From positions 1 to 64,000 of the IMG/VR virus record IMGVR_UViG_3300027987_000212: DNA of 64,000 nucleotides, one strand, 5' to 3'. Source of the DNA: a virus. Position numbers and translations under genes: made by a program. Shown here in pieces: positions 41,037 through 49,562 of the stretch. Each line of letters opens with the position of its first letter. Position 1 is the stretch's first letter. The notes under the pieces are model-generated. The model made no database searches. It was not told where the DNA came from and saw only the letters and a list, made by a program, of their open reading frames with translations.

Positions 41037-43043
41037 ATGGCTTCTGCTGGTTGGAACATAGATGTACCTGTTGCGGAGTACTACGGACCCGTACCAGATG
41101 CGTGGTCTACTCGAGTGCGCTCTCGAGACCTTCAGCCGTTAATGAACGAGCTGTACGATACCCCCGAGGTAGCAATTGACACAGAGACTACCGGATTGGT
41201 GGTGTGGCGAGACCTACCTCTGTACTTCTCTTTGGCGTGGCAAAATCGTCGAGCAACCCTGCACAGGTCATTGCTCCCGTACTTCAAACCCATGTTCGAC
41301 CACCCAGAGCGCCGCTGGGTTCTCGCGAACGCCAAGTACGACAACCACATCCTGGCGAACGAAGGCTACCCCCTCGAGGGATTACTAGTCGACACGCAGG
41401 TTGCACACGCGCTGCTCTACGAGGAGCAGCCACATGGCCTCAAGGAGATGGCAGGGTCTTTACTTGGTTGGAAGTGGTTGGACTTCCAAGACACCTTCGG
41501 ACGCATCAACAAGATGCAGTCCCCCGCACAGCTCATTGCGCGCGCAGAGTACGAGAACTTCCCCCTGCTCATCGAGTACGCAGCTAACGACGCATGGGGT
41601 ACCAAAAACGTCCACAACGTTCTGCAGAAGCAGCTGTTGGAGGCACGGACACACAGCCTCTTCAACAACATGCCGCCGTACATCAACACGCTGCATGACC
41701 TCTTCTGGAAAGTCGAAGTACCGTACACGAAGGTGCTGTGGAAGAACGAGCGCAACGGCATACTCATCGACCTACCGTTGTTGGAGCAGGCCAAGCCGGT
41801 CGCCGAAGCGGAAATCAAACAACACGAAAAGAACCTCGCCCAACTAGCAGGTACCCCGCACTTCAACCCCAACAGTACCCCCCAGTTGAAGGCATTCTTC
41901 TTCGATGTCTGCCAAGTAAAGCCGACTAAGATGACCAAGGGTGGCAAGAGTGGCAAGGTCAGCCCCTCTGTCGACGCCTCATTCTTGGAGCACTACGCGG
42001 AGCTGAACCTCACCGGCGCCGAGCCGAACTTTCAAGGAGAGTCTCGAGCTAAAGCCATGGCACAAGCTTTGGTGAAGTACCGAGACGTCAGTAAACTGTA
42101 CGGTACGTACATCGTAGGACTGAGCTCCAAGGTCGACCCTACGGGGAGGATACACACTCGGTTCAACCAAGACGTTGCGCGAACCGGTCGTCTCTCCTCA
42201 GCAGACCCAAACCTCCAGAACATCCCCAACCCAGAGAACGACAGCTGGAAGATTCGACGCGCATTCATTGCCCCGCCTGGCTACAAGCTAATCGTTGCTG
42301 ACTATCGGCAACTAGAGATGCGCTTGTTGGCTTGCGCCGCGATGGAGAAAGACATGGTCGACATCTTCCTTCGTGGTTGGGACATCCACATGGGCAACGC
42401 CTCGCTCATGTACGGCATCCCGTACGAGGAAATCTACGCAGCTAAGAAGAAGTCCGGTGACCTCTTCGCGAAGATGCTCCCCGCACGCATTGCCCAATGC
42501 GTTCAAGTGCGTAGTGACGCCAAAGCAATTGGCTTCGGTCTGAACTACGGTATGCGCGAGGCGAAGCTGGCAGCAACACTCGGCTGTACCGTAGAAGAAG
42601 CCATCAAGAAAATTGAGCAGTACAAGGCCACCTACCCTGCCGTCACCCACTTCTACGAAGAGGCCATCCGCGAAACAGAACTGACAGGCTATGCGTTCAC
42701 CATCCTAGGACGCCGCCGCAACGTTCCTGAGATTCGCTCCCCTCGTCGCATGGAGCGAATGAAGGCTGAGCGCATCTCCGTCAACACGCAGATTCAAGGC
42801 TCAGCAGCCGACGTCGTGAAGATGGCGCAAATCGTCTTGGACAAACTGGGAATGGACCGTCGATTCGACTGCCGTAGTAACCTGCAAGTACATGATGAAC
42901 TCGTACACACCTGCCCAGAGTTGTACGTACCTGAGTGCAAGTCGCTCATCATCGAGTTCATGGAGCACCCATTCCACATAGACCTAGCAGTTCCCTTGGA
43001 GGTAGACTGCGGCGTTCACCAAACATGGTTTGACGCCAAGTAA
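41037..43043 (+). CDS. polA-like: family A DNA polymerase with 3'-5' exonuclease, 668 aa
   Basis: Exonuclease domain: VAIDTETTGL with Asp 48 and Glu 50 (ExoI), NAKYDNHIL (ExoII) and EYAANDAWGT (ExoIII). Polymerase domain: TRFNQDVARTGRLSSADPNL, motif A VADYRQLEMRLLA, motif B RSDAKAIGFGLNYGM, motif C LQVHDELVH. No 5'-3' exonuclease domain, as in T7-type replicative enzymes. ATG at 41037, with the hairpin just upstream; ribosome-binding site weak. Likely the phage replicase. Confidence 0.93.
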   Translation: MASAGWNIDVPVAEYYGPVPDAWSTRVRSRDLQPLMNELYDTPEVAIDTETTGLVVWRDLPLYFSLAWQNRRATLHRSLLPYFKPMFDHPERRWVLANAKYDNHILANEGYPLEGLLVDTQVAHALLYEEQPHGLKEMAGSLLGWKWLDFQDTFGRINKMQSPAQLIARAEYENFPLLIEYAANDAWGTKNVHNVLQKQLLEARTHSLFNNMPPYINTLHDLFWKVEVPYTKVLWKNERNGILIDLPLLEQAKPVAEAEIKQHEKNLAQLAGTPHFNPNSTPQLKAFFFDVCQVKPTKMTKGGKSGKVSPSVDASFLEHYAELNLTGAEPNFQGESRAKAMAQALVKYRDVSKLYGTYIVGLSSKVDPTGRIHTRFNQDVARTGRLSSADPNLQNIPNPENDSWKIRRAFIAPPGYKLIVADYRQLEMRLLACAAMEKDMVDIFLRGWDIHMGNASLMYGIPYEEIYAAKKKSGDLFAKMLPARIAQCVQVRSDAKAIGFGLNYGMREAKLAATLGCTVEEAIKKIEQYKATYPAVTHFYEEAIRETELTGYAFTILGRRRNVPEIRSPRRMERMKAERISVNTQIQGSAADVVKMAQIVLDKLGMDRRFDCRSNLQVHDELVHTCPELYVPECKSLIIEFMEHPFHIDLAVPLEVDCGVHQTWFDAK

Positions 43044-43052
43044 GGAGGAAGC

Positions 43053-43241
43053 ATGGACAAGCCAGACGAAGAAGGTATGTCGAAGTTCGGGGTAGACGAG
43101 ACTCTTCCCGAGGAGAAGCTCGCATTCATGCAGTACGATGAGCAGGGTAACGCTACCTGCCCACTCTGCAAACAAAAAGCAGAACGGCATGGTAGCGTGT
43201 TCATCTGTCCCACACATGGTACGGAGCCATTCGAAAAGTGA
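43053..43241 (+). CDS. small zinc-ribbon protein, 62 aa
   Basis: ATG after AAGGAGGAAGC, a strong site. The C-terminal half has CPLCKQKAERHG and FICPTHG, a compact zinc ribbon. The first half is acidic. The stop overlaps the RecA-like start (GTGA). Position between polymerase and recombinase suggests a DNA-metabolism accessory factor. Confidence 0.7.
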   Translation: MDKPDEEGMSKFGVDETLPEEKLAFMQYDEQGNATCPLCKQKAERHGSVFICPTHGTEPFEK

Positions 43242-44596
43242 CCAAGAAAGCCGCCAAGAAAAAGAAGGCGGGCAAGGCAAGTAAAACCAACGCGGCGGCG
43301 GGTACCCCCGTCGCCGTTGCGGCACCTGCGTTACCGTCTATGCCCGCCCCCGCCCAACGAGGAGGTGTCGTCACTCGCGAAGAAGTCACCTCCACAAGTC
43401 GACTCCCCGCCAAGCGCAGAGCCATCAGTGAGTGGATGGGGCAGTTCAACACAGCCGAGAGTACTGTGGCAGCCTTCGCTGACCAGGTACAAAACATCAC
43501 CGAACTCAGACGTCCGAGCGGCATCATCTCACTGGACATCGATTGTGGTGGCGGGCTCCCGGCAAACCGCATGTCCATCATCTCTGGGCCAGACAACGCC
43601 GGCAAGTCGTTCCTACTCGCAAAGTACATGGCGATGCACCAACGGCTGTACGGGCCCAACAGTTCCCTCGCCATCTTGAATGTAGAACCATTCAACTACA
43701 AGCGTGCGCTACGCGTAGGTATGGTCATCGCCATACCCGACAACGTCATCGCTCAGTGGAACCAAGAACGCGCTCAGATTGGTCTCCCTGCCTACAACGC
43801 TGACGAGGTCGCCTACTTCAAACGTCAGATTGGTGAAGTAGTGATGCTACGCGGGGACACCGGGGAAGAGGCAATGAACATCGCACTCCAAGCCGTCAAG
43901 TCACGCCACTTCGGCATCGTCGCTATCGACAGCCTCAGCGCCATGCTGCCCGAGAAGAACATGGAGAAAGATGTCGGCGAAACGCCGGCAATGGCCGCAC
44001 AAGCGTTACTTCTGACGGACTTCGCGCAGAAGTACATGCCCACTATGAACATACTCAACGAGCGTGCCAACGAAACAACACTCATCGGCATCGCACAAGT
44101 CCGGTCGAACAAGGACAAAGCTACCGCAGGGCCAGCCGCCAAGTACATGAAGGACTGGGCAGCGACCGGCGCTTGGGCCACAAAACACCTGAAGAGCATC
44201 GACATCCAAATCTGGGACGCTGCCAAGATACGTAAAACGATTGGCGGCGTGCAGCATACCGTAGGCAAGGAGCTCAAGTGGGCCATCGAAAAGGGCAAAG
44301 ACGGTACGCACGATGGACGCACTGGCTCTACCGAGTTCTACTACGAGGGCTACTTACCCGCTGGCACGGATGACTTGGGCGGGCTCTACGTCGAAGGCTT
44401 CCGCCAAAGAGTGTTCGTGCCAACCGGGAAAGGCACCTCCTTCGACATCATACATCCAGTGACCCGCGTGAAGCAGGAGACCATCCAGAACCCCACCCAG
44501 TTCCAGAAGATGATGGCGGCGGACTTCGCCTACGAACTTCGCATGCGCTACTACATCCTTCGCGCTGCAGGAATCGAATGTCTGTATCAACCCTAA
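43238..44596 (+). CDS. RecA/UvsX-like recombinase, 452 aa
   Basis: Lys/Ala-rich disordered N-terminus (about 45 residues), then a RecA core: Walker A GPDNAGKS at 117-124, IVAIDSLSAMLPEKNMEKD (Walker B region) and IGIAQVRSNKDKATAGPA, corresponding to the loop region after the Gln switch. Larger than bacterial RecA (about 350), mainly through the N-terminal tail and a C-terminal domain. Forms filaments on ssDNA for strand exchange; works with the nucleases encoded next. Confidence 0.85.
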   Translation: MTKKAAKKKKAGKASKTNAAAGTPVAVAAPALPSMPAPAQRGGVVTREEVTSTSRLPAKRRAISEWMGQFNTAESTVAAFADQVQNITELRRPSGIISLDIDCGGGLPANRMSIISGPDNAGKSFLLAKYMAMHQRLYGPNSSLAILNVEPFNYKRALRVGMVIAIPDNVIAQWNQERAQIGLPAYNADEVAYFKRQIGEVVMLRGDTGEEAMNIALQAVKSRHFGIVAIDSLSAMLPEKNMEKDVGETPAMAAQALLLTDFAQKYMPTMNILNERANETTLIGIAQVRSNKDKATAGPAAKYMKDWAATGAWATKHLKSIDIQIWDAAKIRKTIGGVQHTVGKELKWAIEKGKDGTHDGRTGSTEFYYEGYLPAGTDDLGGLYVEGFRQRVFVPTGKGTSFDIIHPVTRVKQETIQNPTQFQKMMAADFAYELRMRYYILRAAGIECLYQP

Positions 44597-45105
44597 ACGT
44601 TGACTACGAATACCGCCAAGAGGGCTCGTACATCACCGTGCACACTCCGGAGGGGCCCGTCACTGTCGGCCCCTTCAATCCCTTCCAAGACCATTGCCTG
44701 CATGGTGTAAAGCCGGCTGCAATGAAGAGCATGCCCCCTATCACGTCGAAGTCAGCCAAGACACAGCGACGCCGCGCTATGCGGCAAGAAGACGAGATTG
44801 CCTCACGCTACGAGGGAGGTCGTCGTGTACGTGGGTCTGGCTCAGTCAAGGGAAACAAGGGTGACGTTCGCGTCCACGGCCTCTTCCGCATCGAAGCCAA
44901 GTACACCCAACACGACTCCTACCGAATCACACTCGAACTACTGCGCAAGCTACGAGGGGAGGCTGCCGGCTTAGAACTACCCATGTTCGAGATTCACTTT
45001 CTAGACGAGTGCCGCCAAGCACGCGAACGCTGGGTGCTGTTCGATGCCCGTTACCTGCACTTCATGAAGTACGAGCCACCCTATGCAACTACTGTCCATA
45101 GCTGA
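44578..45105 (+). CDS. PD-(D/E)XK nuclease, Hjc-like, 175 aa
   Basis: Residues 71-108 show EDEIASRYEGGRRVRGSGS, then GDV with Asp 96 and FRIEAKYT with Glu 106 and Lys 108. This matches the archaeal-type Holliday junction resolvase (Hjc) and related PD-(D/E)XK enzymes: an initial Glu helix, then G-SG...GD...EAK. ATG inside the RecA end; the C-terminus overlaps the next nuclease gene. A junction-cutting role is plausible, although a second resolvase (RusA-type) is nearby. Confidence 0.7.
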   Translation: MSVSTLNVDYEYRQEGSYITVHTPEGPVTVGPFNPFQDHCLHGVKPAAMKSMPPITSKSAKTQRRRAMRQEDEIASRYEGGRRVRGSGSVKGNKGDVRVHGLFRIEAKYTQHDSYRITLELLRKLRGEAAGLELPMFEIHFLDECRQARERWVLFDARYLHFMKYEPPYATTVHS

Positions 45106-46006
45106 CCTAGCACGCCCACCCGACCAACTAGCTCCCATCATCCAGCAAGTAGGGCAACTGGGTAACCTGTACAAGCGCTTCATCGAAGAAGACGACGAGA
45201 CGTACAGCTACACCGTGACAGACTACTCCGAGAAGTCGCGCAAGCCAGGGTTTCATGCCTCGGAACTATCTGGGTGCTTTCGGCGGCTGGTTTACAGTAG
45301 GTGGAATACAGAGAAGAGGCCCAACCACAAGTTGGACGTCAACATGAAGATGCGCTTCCGTATCGGCACGGCAACGCATGGGATGGTGCAGGCTGACTTC
45401 CACCGCATGGTTGCGAAGCTTGGTACCACAACGTACCACGGAGTACCCATCTCCATCACGTTCCAAGACGAGGTAATCGTCAGTACGGAGAACTCCGCTA
45501 CCGCTGCTCGGTGGGACATCAGCTCGAGCTGTGACGGGCTGTTCACCTACTGGTACTGGGCTGGCGCCCAGTGGTTGCCCTACATCCGTGTTGGTTTGGA
45601 AATCAAAACGCAGTCTGACGCAGACTTCGGTAAGACTACCGAACCCAAATCAGACCACCGTGACCAGATAGCCACCTACATGCAATGCCTGGACATCCCG
45701 CTCTTCTGGACCTTCTACTACAACAAAAGCAACAGCAACTTCACCCAGCCCGAAGCCCCCTGGCTCATGCAGTTCGATGCGCCTCGCTGGGCTAAGCTGG
45801 AGAACCGCATGGTCTCCGCAGTAGAGCACGTGCAGCACGCTACCTTACCCGCACGTGAGGAGGGCAAGCCCTGCGGTTGGTGCCCCTACGCGTGGCACTG
45901 CCAACCCAACATCCTCAAACGTAAGTCGTACAACAACCAACCAAACGTATCACCAACCATGCTCAATAGGAGGAATCGCCATGAGTGGGCTAGAGCTTCC
46001 GCATAG
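45083..46006 (+). CDS. Cas4/RecB-like exonuclease with Fe-S Cys cluster, 307 aa
   Basis: PD-(D/E)XK core: FHASELSGCFRRLVYSRW with Cys 65, HGMVQADFHR (His 99), CDGLF with Asp 151, GLEIKT with Glu 173 and Lys 175, and DHRDQIATYMQ with Gln 195 (the RecB motif). The C-terminal Cys C264-x2-C267-x5-C273 plus Cys 65 make the typical 4-Cys iron-sulfur arrangement of Cas4/AddB nucleases. Probably resects DNA ends for recombination. No Cas1 or CRISPR is nearby, so a CRISPR role is unlikely. Confidence 0.8.
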   Translation: MQLLSIADLARPPDQLAPIIQQVGQLGNLYKRFIEEDDETYSYTVTDYSEKSRKPGFHASELSGCFRRLVYSRWNTEKRPNHKLDVNMKMRFRIGTATHGMVQADFHRMVAKLGTTTYHGVPISITFQDEVIVSTENSATAARWDISSSCDGLFTYWYWAGAQWLPYIRVGLEIKTQSDADFGKTTEPKSDHRDQIATYMQCLDIPLFWTFYYNKSNSNFTQPEAPWLMQFDAPRWAKLENRMVSAVEHVQHATLPAREEGKPCGWCPYAWHCQPNILKRKSYNNQPNVSPTMLNRRNRHEWARASA

Positions 46007-46589
46007 CATGGGTGTTGAAACCCTCACTTGGGGAGCGCAGCAACACCATGCTCTCTACACGCAAATGAACACCGCGGCGGCAATCGAGCAGGAGCTCACC
46101 TCCTGGGGGTTCGAAGCCACCCCACGGCCAGTTCAAACCTACCCCAGCATCACTACGGAGGGGCTCACCAGCAGCAACACCGACCTCATCATCGAGCTCT
46201 TGGCTAGGGTCACCGCCTGGCACAACTACTCGGAGAACACCGCAACGCGGGTCAAGATAGTACTTGCCCAGCTCAAGCGGATACAGGCCAACGTAGAACG
46301 CGAGATACGAGCAGCGGCCGTTGCCGCTGCCAAACGAGACAAGCAGAAGAAGCCATCTGAGGCTACCCTCAAGGTACTGCCAGAGACCAACCCTCACTGG
46401 CAGCAACTCGACTTGGAGATACTGCAGTACGAACAACGCAAAGCACTGCTAGACTCCGCCGTCAATCGAGCCACCCGCGACTACACCATGGTCTCCCGCT
46501 CGGTAGAGCTACGCAAAATCGATATCGAAGCAGGGCGCAGAACTGGTAACGCCCCGTACGCCGGTGCAGGGATGCGGCCCCACCAATGA
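45981..46589 (+). CDS. helical hypothetical protein, 202 aa
   Basis: ATG 45981 after TAGGAGGAATCGCC. Charged helices: ENTATRVKIVLAQLKRIQAN, VEREIRAAAVAAAKRDKQKK and QLDLEILQYEQRKALLDSAV, with a Tyr/Arg-rich C-terminal helix. Probably a coiled-coil or recombination-mediator-like protein; it is translated with the RusA-type gene that follows. No family is assigned. Confidence 0.65.
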   Translation: MSGLELPHSMGVETLTWGAQQHHALYTQMNTAAAIEQELTSWGFEATPRPVQTYPSITTEGLTSSNTDLIIELLARVTAWHNYSENTATRVKIVLAQLKRIQANVEREIRAAAVAAAKRDKQKKPSEATLKVLPETNPHWQQLDLEILQYEQRKALLDSAVNRATRDYTMVSRSVELRKIDIEAGRRTGNAPYAGAGMRPHQ

Positions 46590-47044
46590 GCCAGTTACAC
46601 ATGGTCTTCGAGGGCGTGCCCCCTACCACCAACCACGCCTATATCGATAAAGTAGTCCCCGCAGCAAACCAGCCAAAGGGTGGGAAGGGGAAAGGCGGCG
46701 GCAAGCGCTGGGTAGTCAAGCGAATACTAAGTCCTGAGGGGGAGGCGTACAAGCTCGGCATCTCGACGCAAGTAGCTCAGCGCTACGGAGCCCAGACAAC
46801 CTGGGTACGGAAGGATGTTCCTTACGGGCTACTCATTCAGGTCGAAATGGTCATCGAAAATTCAGGGTGGCCAAAAGATGCCGAAAGCCGGTATAAGAAG
46901 CTCGACGCCAGCAACCGCTGCAAACTGCTGGAGGATGCCCTAGCGCCGAGTTTGGGTATCGACGACAGGCAGTTCCTCACCGTGACCGTACACAAGGTGC
47001 ACTCGCTCGTAGAACGCACCCAAGTCTGGATTTGGACCCTCTAG
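46586..47044 (+). CDS. rusA-like: RusA-like Holliday junction resolvase, 152 aa
   Basis: The RusA pattern is clear: YKKLDASNRCKLLEDALAPS (conserved D-x-x-N-x-x-K-x-x-x-D) followed by LGIDDRQFLTVTVHK (DD motif and the Lys after the strand). The basic Gly/Lys-rich segment KGGKGKGGGKRW is an insertion in the N-terminal part. RusA enzymes cut Holliday junctions as dimers using acidic residues. ATGA overlap with the preceding gene. Confidence 0.85.
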   Translation: MSQLHMVFEGVPPTTNHAYIDKVVPAANQPKGGKGKGGGKRWVVKRILSPEGEAYKLGISTQVAQRYGAQTTWVRKDVPYGLLIQVEMVIENSGWPKDAESRYKKLDASNRCKLLEDALAPSLGIDDRQFLTVTVHKVHSLVERTQVWIWTL

Positions 47045-47056
47045 TCTGGAGCTAGC

Positions 47057-47407
47057 GTGACCTTCGACGAAGCCACTCGGCTAAACCACACAGAAGCCTA
47101 CCAACTCTGCCGACACGCTGGTATCCCGTGTCTCCCCAGCGAGCCGAAGGAAGCACTCATCGAGTACCTACTAGGTTTGCGCCAACCTCTTGCTGTAACG
47201 GAGAGCAATCACCCATTCGACACCTGGCGGCACGGCCTCGCTGGCTTCGTACTGGACCACTGGGAAGTGGTTCAGGCGCAACTTCGTTGTCCTCTGCGCA
47301 GCAAAGACCCGCGTTCGTGCTTCGGTTGCCTCGACACGCGCGTAGTCGAATGCCTAGTCAAGAACCCCCGCAATGAGCACCTCATTCAACTACACAGGAA
47401 GACATGA
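47057..47407 (+). CDS. hypothetical protein with SAP-like start and Cys cluster, 116 aa
   Basis: GTG start. Residues 1-40 (EATRLNHTEAYQLCRHAGI; EPKEALIEYLLGLRQ) resemble a helix-extension-helix SAP-type DNA-binding motif. A Cys trio follows (QLRCPLRS; SCFGCLDTR). Could be a small DNA-binding zinc protein. ATGA overlap with the repeat protein gene. Confidence 0.6.
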   Translation: MTFDEATRLNHTEAYQLCRHAGIPCLPSEPKEALIEYLLGLRQPLAVTESNHPFDTWRHGLAGFVLDHWEVVQAQLRCPLRSKDPRSCFGCLDTRVVECLVKNPRNEHLIQLHRKT

Positions 47408-48387
47408 CGGACTACATCACAATCGACAACGCACCGCGCAGTAGCGAAGAGCTATTCAAGTTAGGCCGGTCTGCACGCTACCGACTAGCCTGCGCCATCC
47501 CTGGGTTCATCATCGATACCGCGGGGCAAGTCATCGCGTCGGCAGACGCCGCATACTTGCAGGCCACCGAAGAGCAGCAAACTCAAATGCTGCTCGAGGC
47601 CTTCCAAACCTACGACACTCAGCAAGGACACACGCCCGCAGGGCATCAGCAGCAAGGACACCCATCAATGAGCAACCCCCAGCAACCAGGCAACCCCCCT
47701 CCCGGCTACGGAGCTCCGCCCCCCGGCTACGCGCCTCAGCCAGGATACGGTGCTCCGCCACCTGGCTACGGCGCCCCACCCCCCGGATACGTTGCACCAC
47801 CCCCCGGGGCGCCACAACCCGGGTACGCTGCTCCACCTCCCGGCGCCCCACCAACGGCACCGCCACAGCCCGGCTACGGAGCTCCCCCTCCAGGCTACGG
47901 AGCTCCCCCTCCCGGTGCACCTCAACCAGGATACGGGGCCCCGCCGCCAAACGCCCCGCCTCCCGGGTATGCACCCCAGCCCGGATACGGCGCGCCGCCC
48001 GGCGCACCTCCCGGACCGCCCACAGCTGCCCCAGGCGCGCCCCCACCCCATGGTGCCCCGCCTCCCGGCGGCTTCGCTCCTCCGCCCCCCGGGGCCCCGC
48101 CTCCGGGAGCCCCGCCGCCTCCCATGGCTCCACCAGGACCCCCGCAGAATCACCTACCCCCTGCGCCCCCGCCACCTCCAAATGCCGGGGCCCCGATGGT
48201 TGACTTCGGCGTCTACGCGGCAGGGTCGATGAGCCTGCTCAACACCATTGGGCTGCTCGTCCTCTACGTCGCCGAACGCGTGTTGCAAACGCCCAAAGAA
48301 CAGCTCATTCCCGCCATCGAGAATGACCTGAAGAACGGGGCTCTGCAGCAACTCCTCGCGAAGAGCGCTCCGCCGGGAAACGGGTAA
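47404..48387 (+). CDS. long GYGAPPPG-repeat disordered protein, 327 aa
   Basis: Residues 1-75 are a folded-looking helical domain (SEELFKLGRSARYRLACAIP; LQATEEQQTQMLLEAFQTYD). Residues about 90-260 are repeats of PGYGAPPPG with variants (QPGYGAPPPGYGAPPPGA), a Pro/Gly/Tyr/Ala low-complexity domain like elastin- or prion-like sequences. The C-terminus (about 265-327) is folded again (GVYAAGSMSLLNTIGLLVLY; RVLQTPKEQLIPAIENDLKN). Could scaffold phage replication bodies. Function unproven. Confidence 0.75.
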   Translation: MTDYITIDNAPRSSEELFKLGRSARYRLACAIPGFIIDTAGQVIASADAAYLQATEEQQTQMLLEAFQTYDTQQGHTPAGHQQQGHPSMSNPQQPGNPPPGYGAPPPGYAPQPGYGAPPPGYGAPPPGYVAPPPGAPQPGYAAPPPGAPPTAPPQPGYGAPPPGYGAPPPGAPQPGYGAPPPNAPPPGYAPQPGYGAPPGAPPGPPTAAPGAPPPHGAPPPGGFAPPPPGAPPPGAPPPPMAPPGPPQNHLPPAPPPPPNAGAPMVDFGVYAAGSMSLLNTIGLLVLYVAERVLQTPKEQLIPAIENDLKNGALQQLLAKSAPPGNG

Positions 48388-48431
48388 GCGCACTCTGGCC
48401 AGGGTGCAGATTCCCTCACCCCCACGAGTAC

Positions 48432-48572
48432 GTGGAACTGGACAACCGAGCCCTGGAGGCGATGACGCCTCTGGGGCTTTGGCAACTGGCCGAACAACTA
48501 GGCATCGGACATCCCTCCGATACCAGCACTAGTGGACTGCTACGGCACATCAGAAGCTTCTCTGTCGACTGA
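48432..48572 (+). CDS. tiny SAP-like ORF, 46 aa (tentative)
   Basis: GTG start (or ATG at 48462), 46 codons. ALEAMTPLGLWQLAEQLGIG followed by LLRHIRSF resembles a SAP-type helix-extension-helix. Fills the gap between two genes. Listed because it looks like a miniature of the SAP-like start at 47057. Confidence 0.4.
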   Translation: MELDNRALEAMTPLGLWQLAEQLGIGHPSDTSTSGLLRHIRSFSVD

Positions 48573-48589
48573 AGAGCGTCGGAGACAAG

Positions 48590-48991
48590 ATGCGTGCACA
48601 CGAGTTAGCTCAGCTCGAGCCCTGGCGACAAAACCTGGGGCAGTCCGAAAGCATCCTAGCTCCTGCGTGGCGCCCCGAAGTACGGGAGCTATGTATGGGC
48701 GAAGTCACTTACGAGATGTCAGAGGGGGCAAGTACTGGGTGGTGGTGTTGCAGGGTCTGCGGGTTCTGCAGCAACGCAACAACACACAGCCACCACAAGG
48801 TACAGCACCCAGAGAACTACTACCACGACAGCTACGACGCGTTCTTCGAACACCGACGACAGCAAGGCGTGGATGAGGACACTGCCAAGCGTCAGGCGCT
48901 GTTCCTCATTGGGGTAGCTCTTCGGGCAGCAACAGCAACCCCACCGAACAAACTCACCGAGTTCGTCAACCGACTCTTGTCGATGACGTGA
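48590..48991 (+). CDS. Cys/His zinc-like protein, 133 aa
   Basis: ATG after GGAGACAAG. GWWCCRVCGFCSNATTHSHH near residues 50-69 is a dense Cys/His metal site. The C-terminal half is helical (EDTAKRQALFLIGVALRAAT). Last gene of the rightward replication block; its stop touches the terminator at 48997. Confidence 0.65.
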   Translation: MRAHELAQLEPWRQNLGQSESILAPAWRPEVRELCMGEVTYEMSEGASTGWWCCRVCGFCSNATTHSHHKVQHPENYYHDSYDAFFEHRRQQGVDEDTAKRQALFLIGVALRAATATPPNKLTEFVNRLLSMT

Positions 48992-48996
48992 TGCGG

Positions 48997-49026
48997 GGCA
49001 GGGGCTGACTACCAGTCCCTGCCTTT
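48997..49026. terminator. bidirectional terminator between the replication block and the tail/lysis block
   Basis: GGCAGGG pairs with CCCTGCC (49017-49023) across an inner CTG-ACTAC-CAG stem, followed by TTT on the plus strand. It separates the plus stop at 48991 from the minus stop at 49029, the meeting point of two long convergent transcription units. Confidence 0.75.
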
Positions 49027-49028
49027 AG

Positions 49029-49562
49029 CTACCTGTTTACCGCCCAGACTCCCACCCCTACCAGAGCCCCCGCAGTAACCACACCCAGCCCATAGTAAAA
49101 CGCCGGTGAGTCGAAGAAGCCCGGTTCGCGCTCACGCTCTTCTGCGGCTAAACGTGCTTGCTCCGCACGAAGCAACCGCTGGTTAAGGTCACTCTCTACT
49201 TGTGCTGCACGGTAGCGCTCCGCGTTCAACACACGTAGCTGATAGTGCTGCTGTACTGCGCAAAGGTTACGCTCTCGAGCCAAGTCTGCTTGGTACCGGT
49301 AGCGCCATTGCTGCAACCAGAACCCCCAACGGATGGCAGTGTCCACGTCGAACAGGTGCCCCTCGAATGGGGCAACCGCCCCTTTCGTCAACTCGACGAT
49401 GTTGTCCTCGCCGTCGGGCAAGGTCTGCAGCGGGGGGTCGAGAACAATACTCTCGGGGGCTACCAGCTTCAACTCAGGCACCTTTTCCAACGTCGGCACC
49501 ACGGATTGAGCCAGTACCTGCGCAGGCATCAGCACGCACGCAGCGAACACCTGGTACTTCAT
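49029..49562 (-). CDS. exported protein with C-terminal membrane anchor, 177 aa
   Basis: A signal peptide (residues about 1-18, YQVFAACVLMPAQVLA, with A-x-A before QS) precedes a coiled region (QADLARERNLCAVQQHYQLR; AEQARLAAEEREREPGFF). Residues about 153-175 form a transmembrane helix (YGLGVVTAGALVGVGVWAV) with a short basic end. It resembles a membrane-tethered periplasmic protein and could be an outer spanin-like partner of the gene at 50752, but no lipobox is evident. ATGA overlap with the next gene. Confidence 0.6.
   Translation of the reverse strand: MKYQVFAACVLMPAQVLAQSVVPTLEKVPELKLVAPESIVLDPPLQTLPDGEDNIVELTKGAVAPFEGHLFDVDTAIRWGFWLQQWRYRYQADLARERNLCAVQQHYQLRVLNAERYRAAQVESDLNQRLLRAEQARLAAEEREREPGFFDSPAFYYGLGVVTAGALVGVGVWAVNR

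Noticed and set aside
45083-46006. Cas4-like gene considered as part of a CRISPR system
   Set aside because: No Cas1, Cas2, effector or array nearby; Cas4/RecB-like nucleases are common in phage recombination blocks.
47701-48150. Regular short repeats considered as a CRISPR-like array
   Set aside because: No constant repeat with unique spacers; the period is short and codes for PGYGAPPPG units.
47531-48181. 216-aa minus frame rich in Gly, Arg and Glu, and 47750-48232 plus frame
   Set aside because: Both are mirror readings of the GYGAPPPG repeat DNA; composition is a by-product of the repeat.
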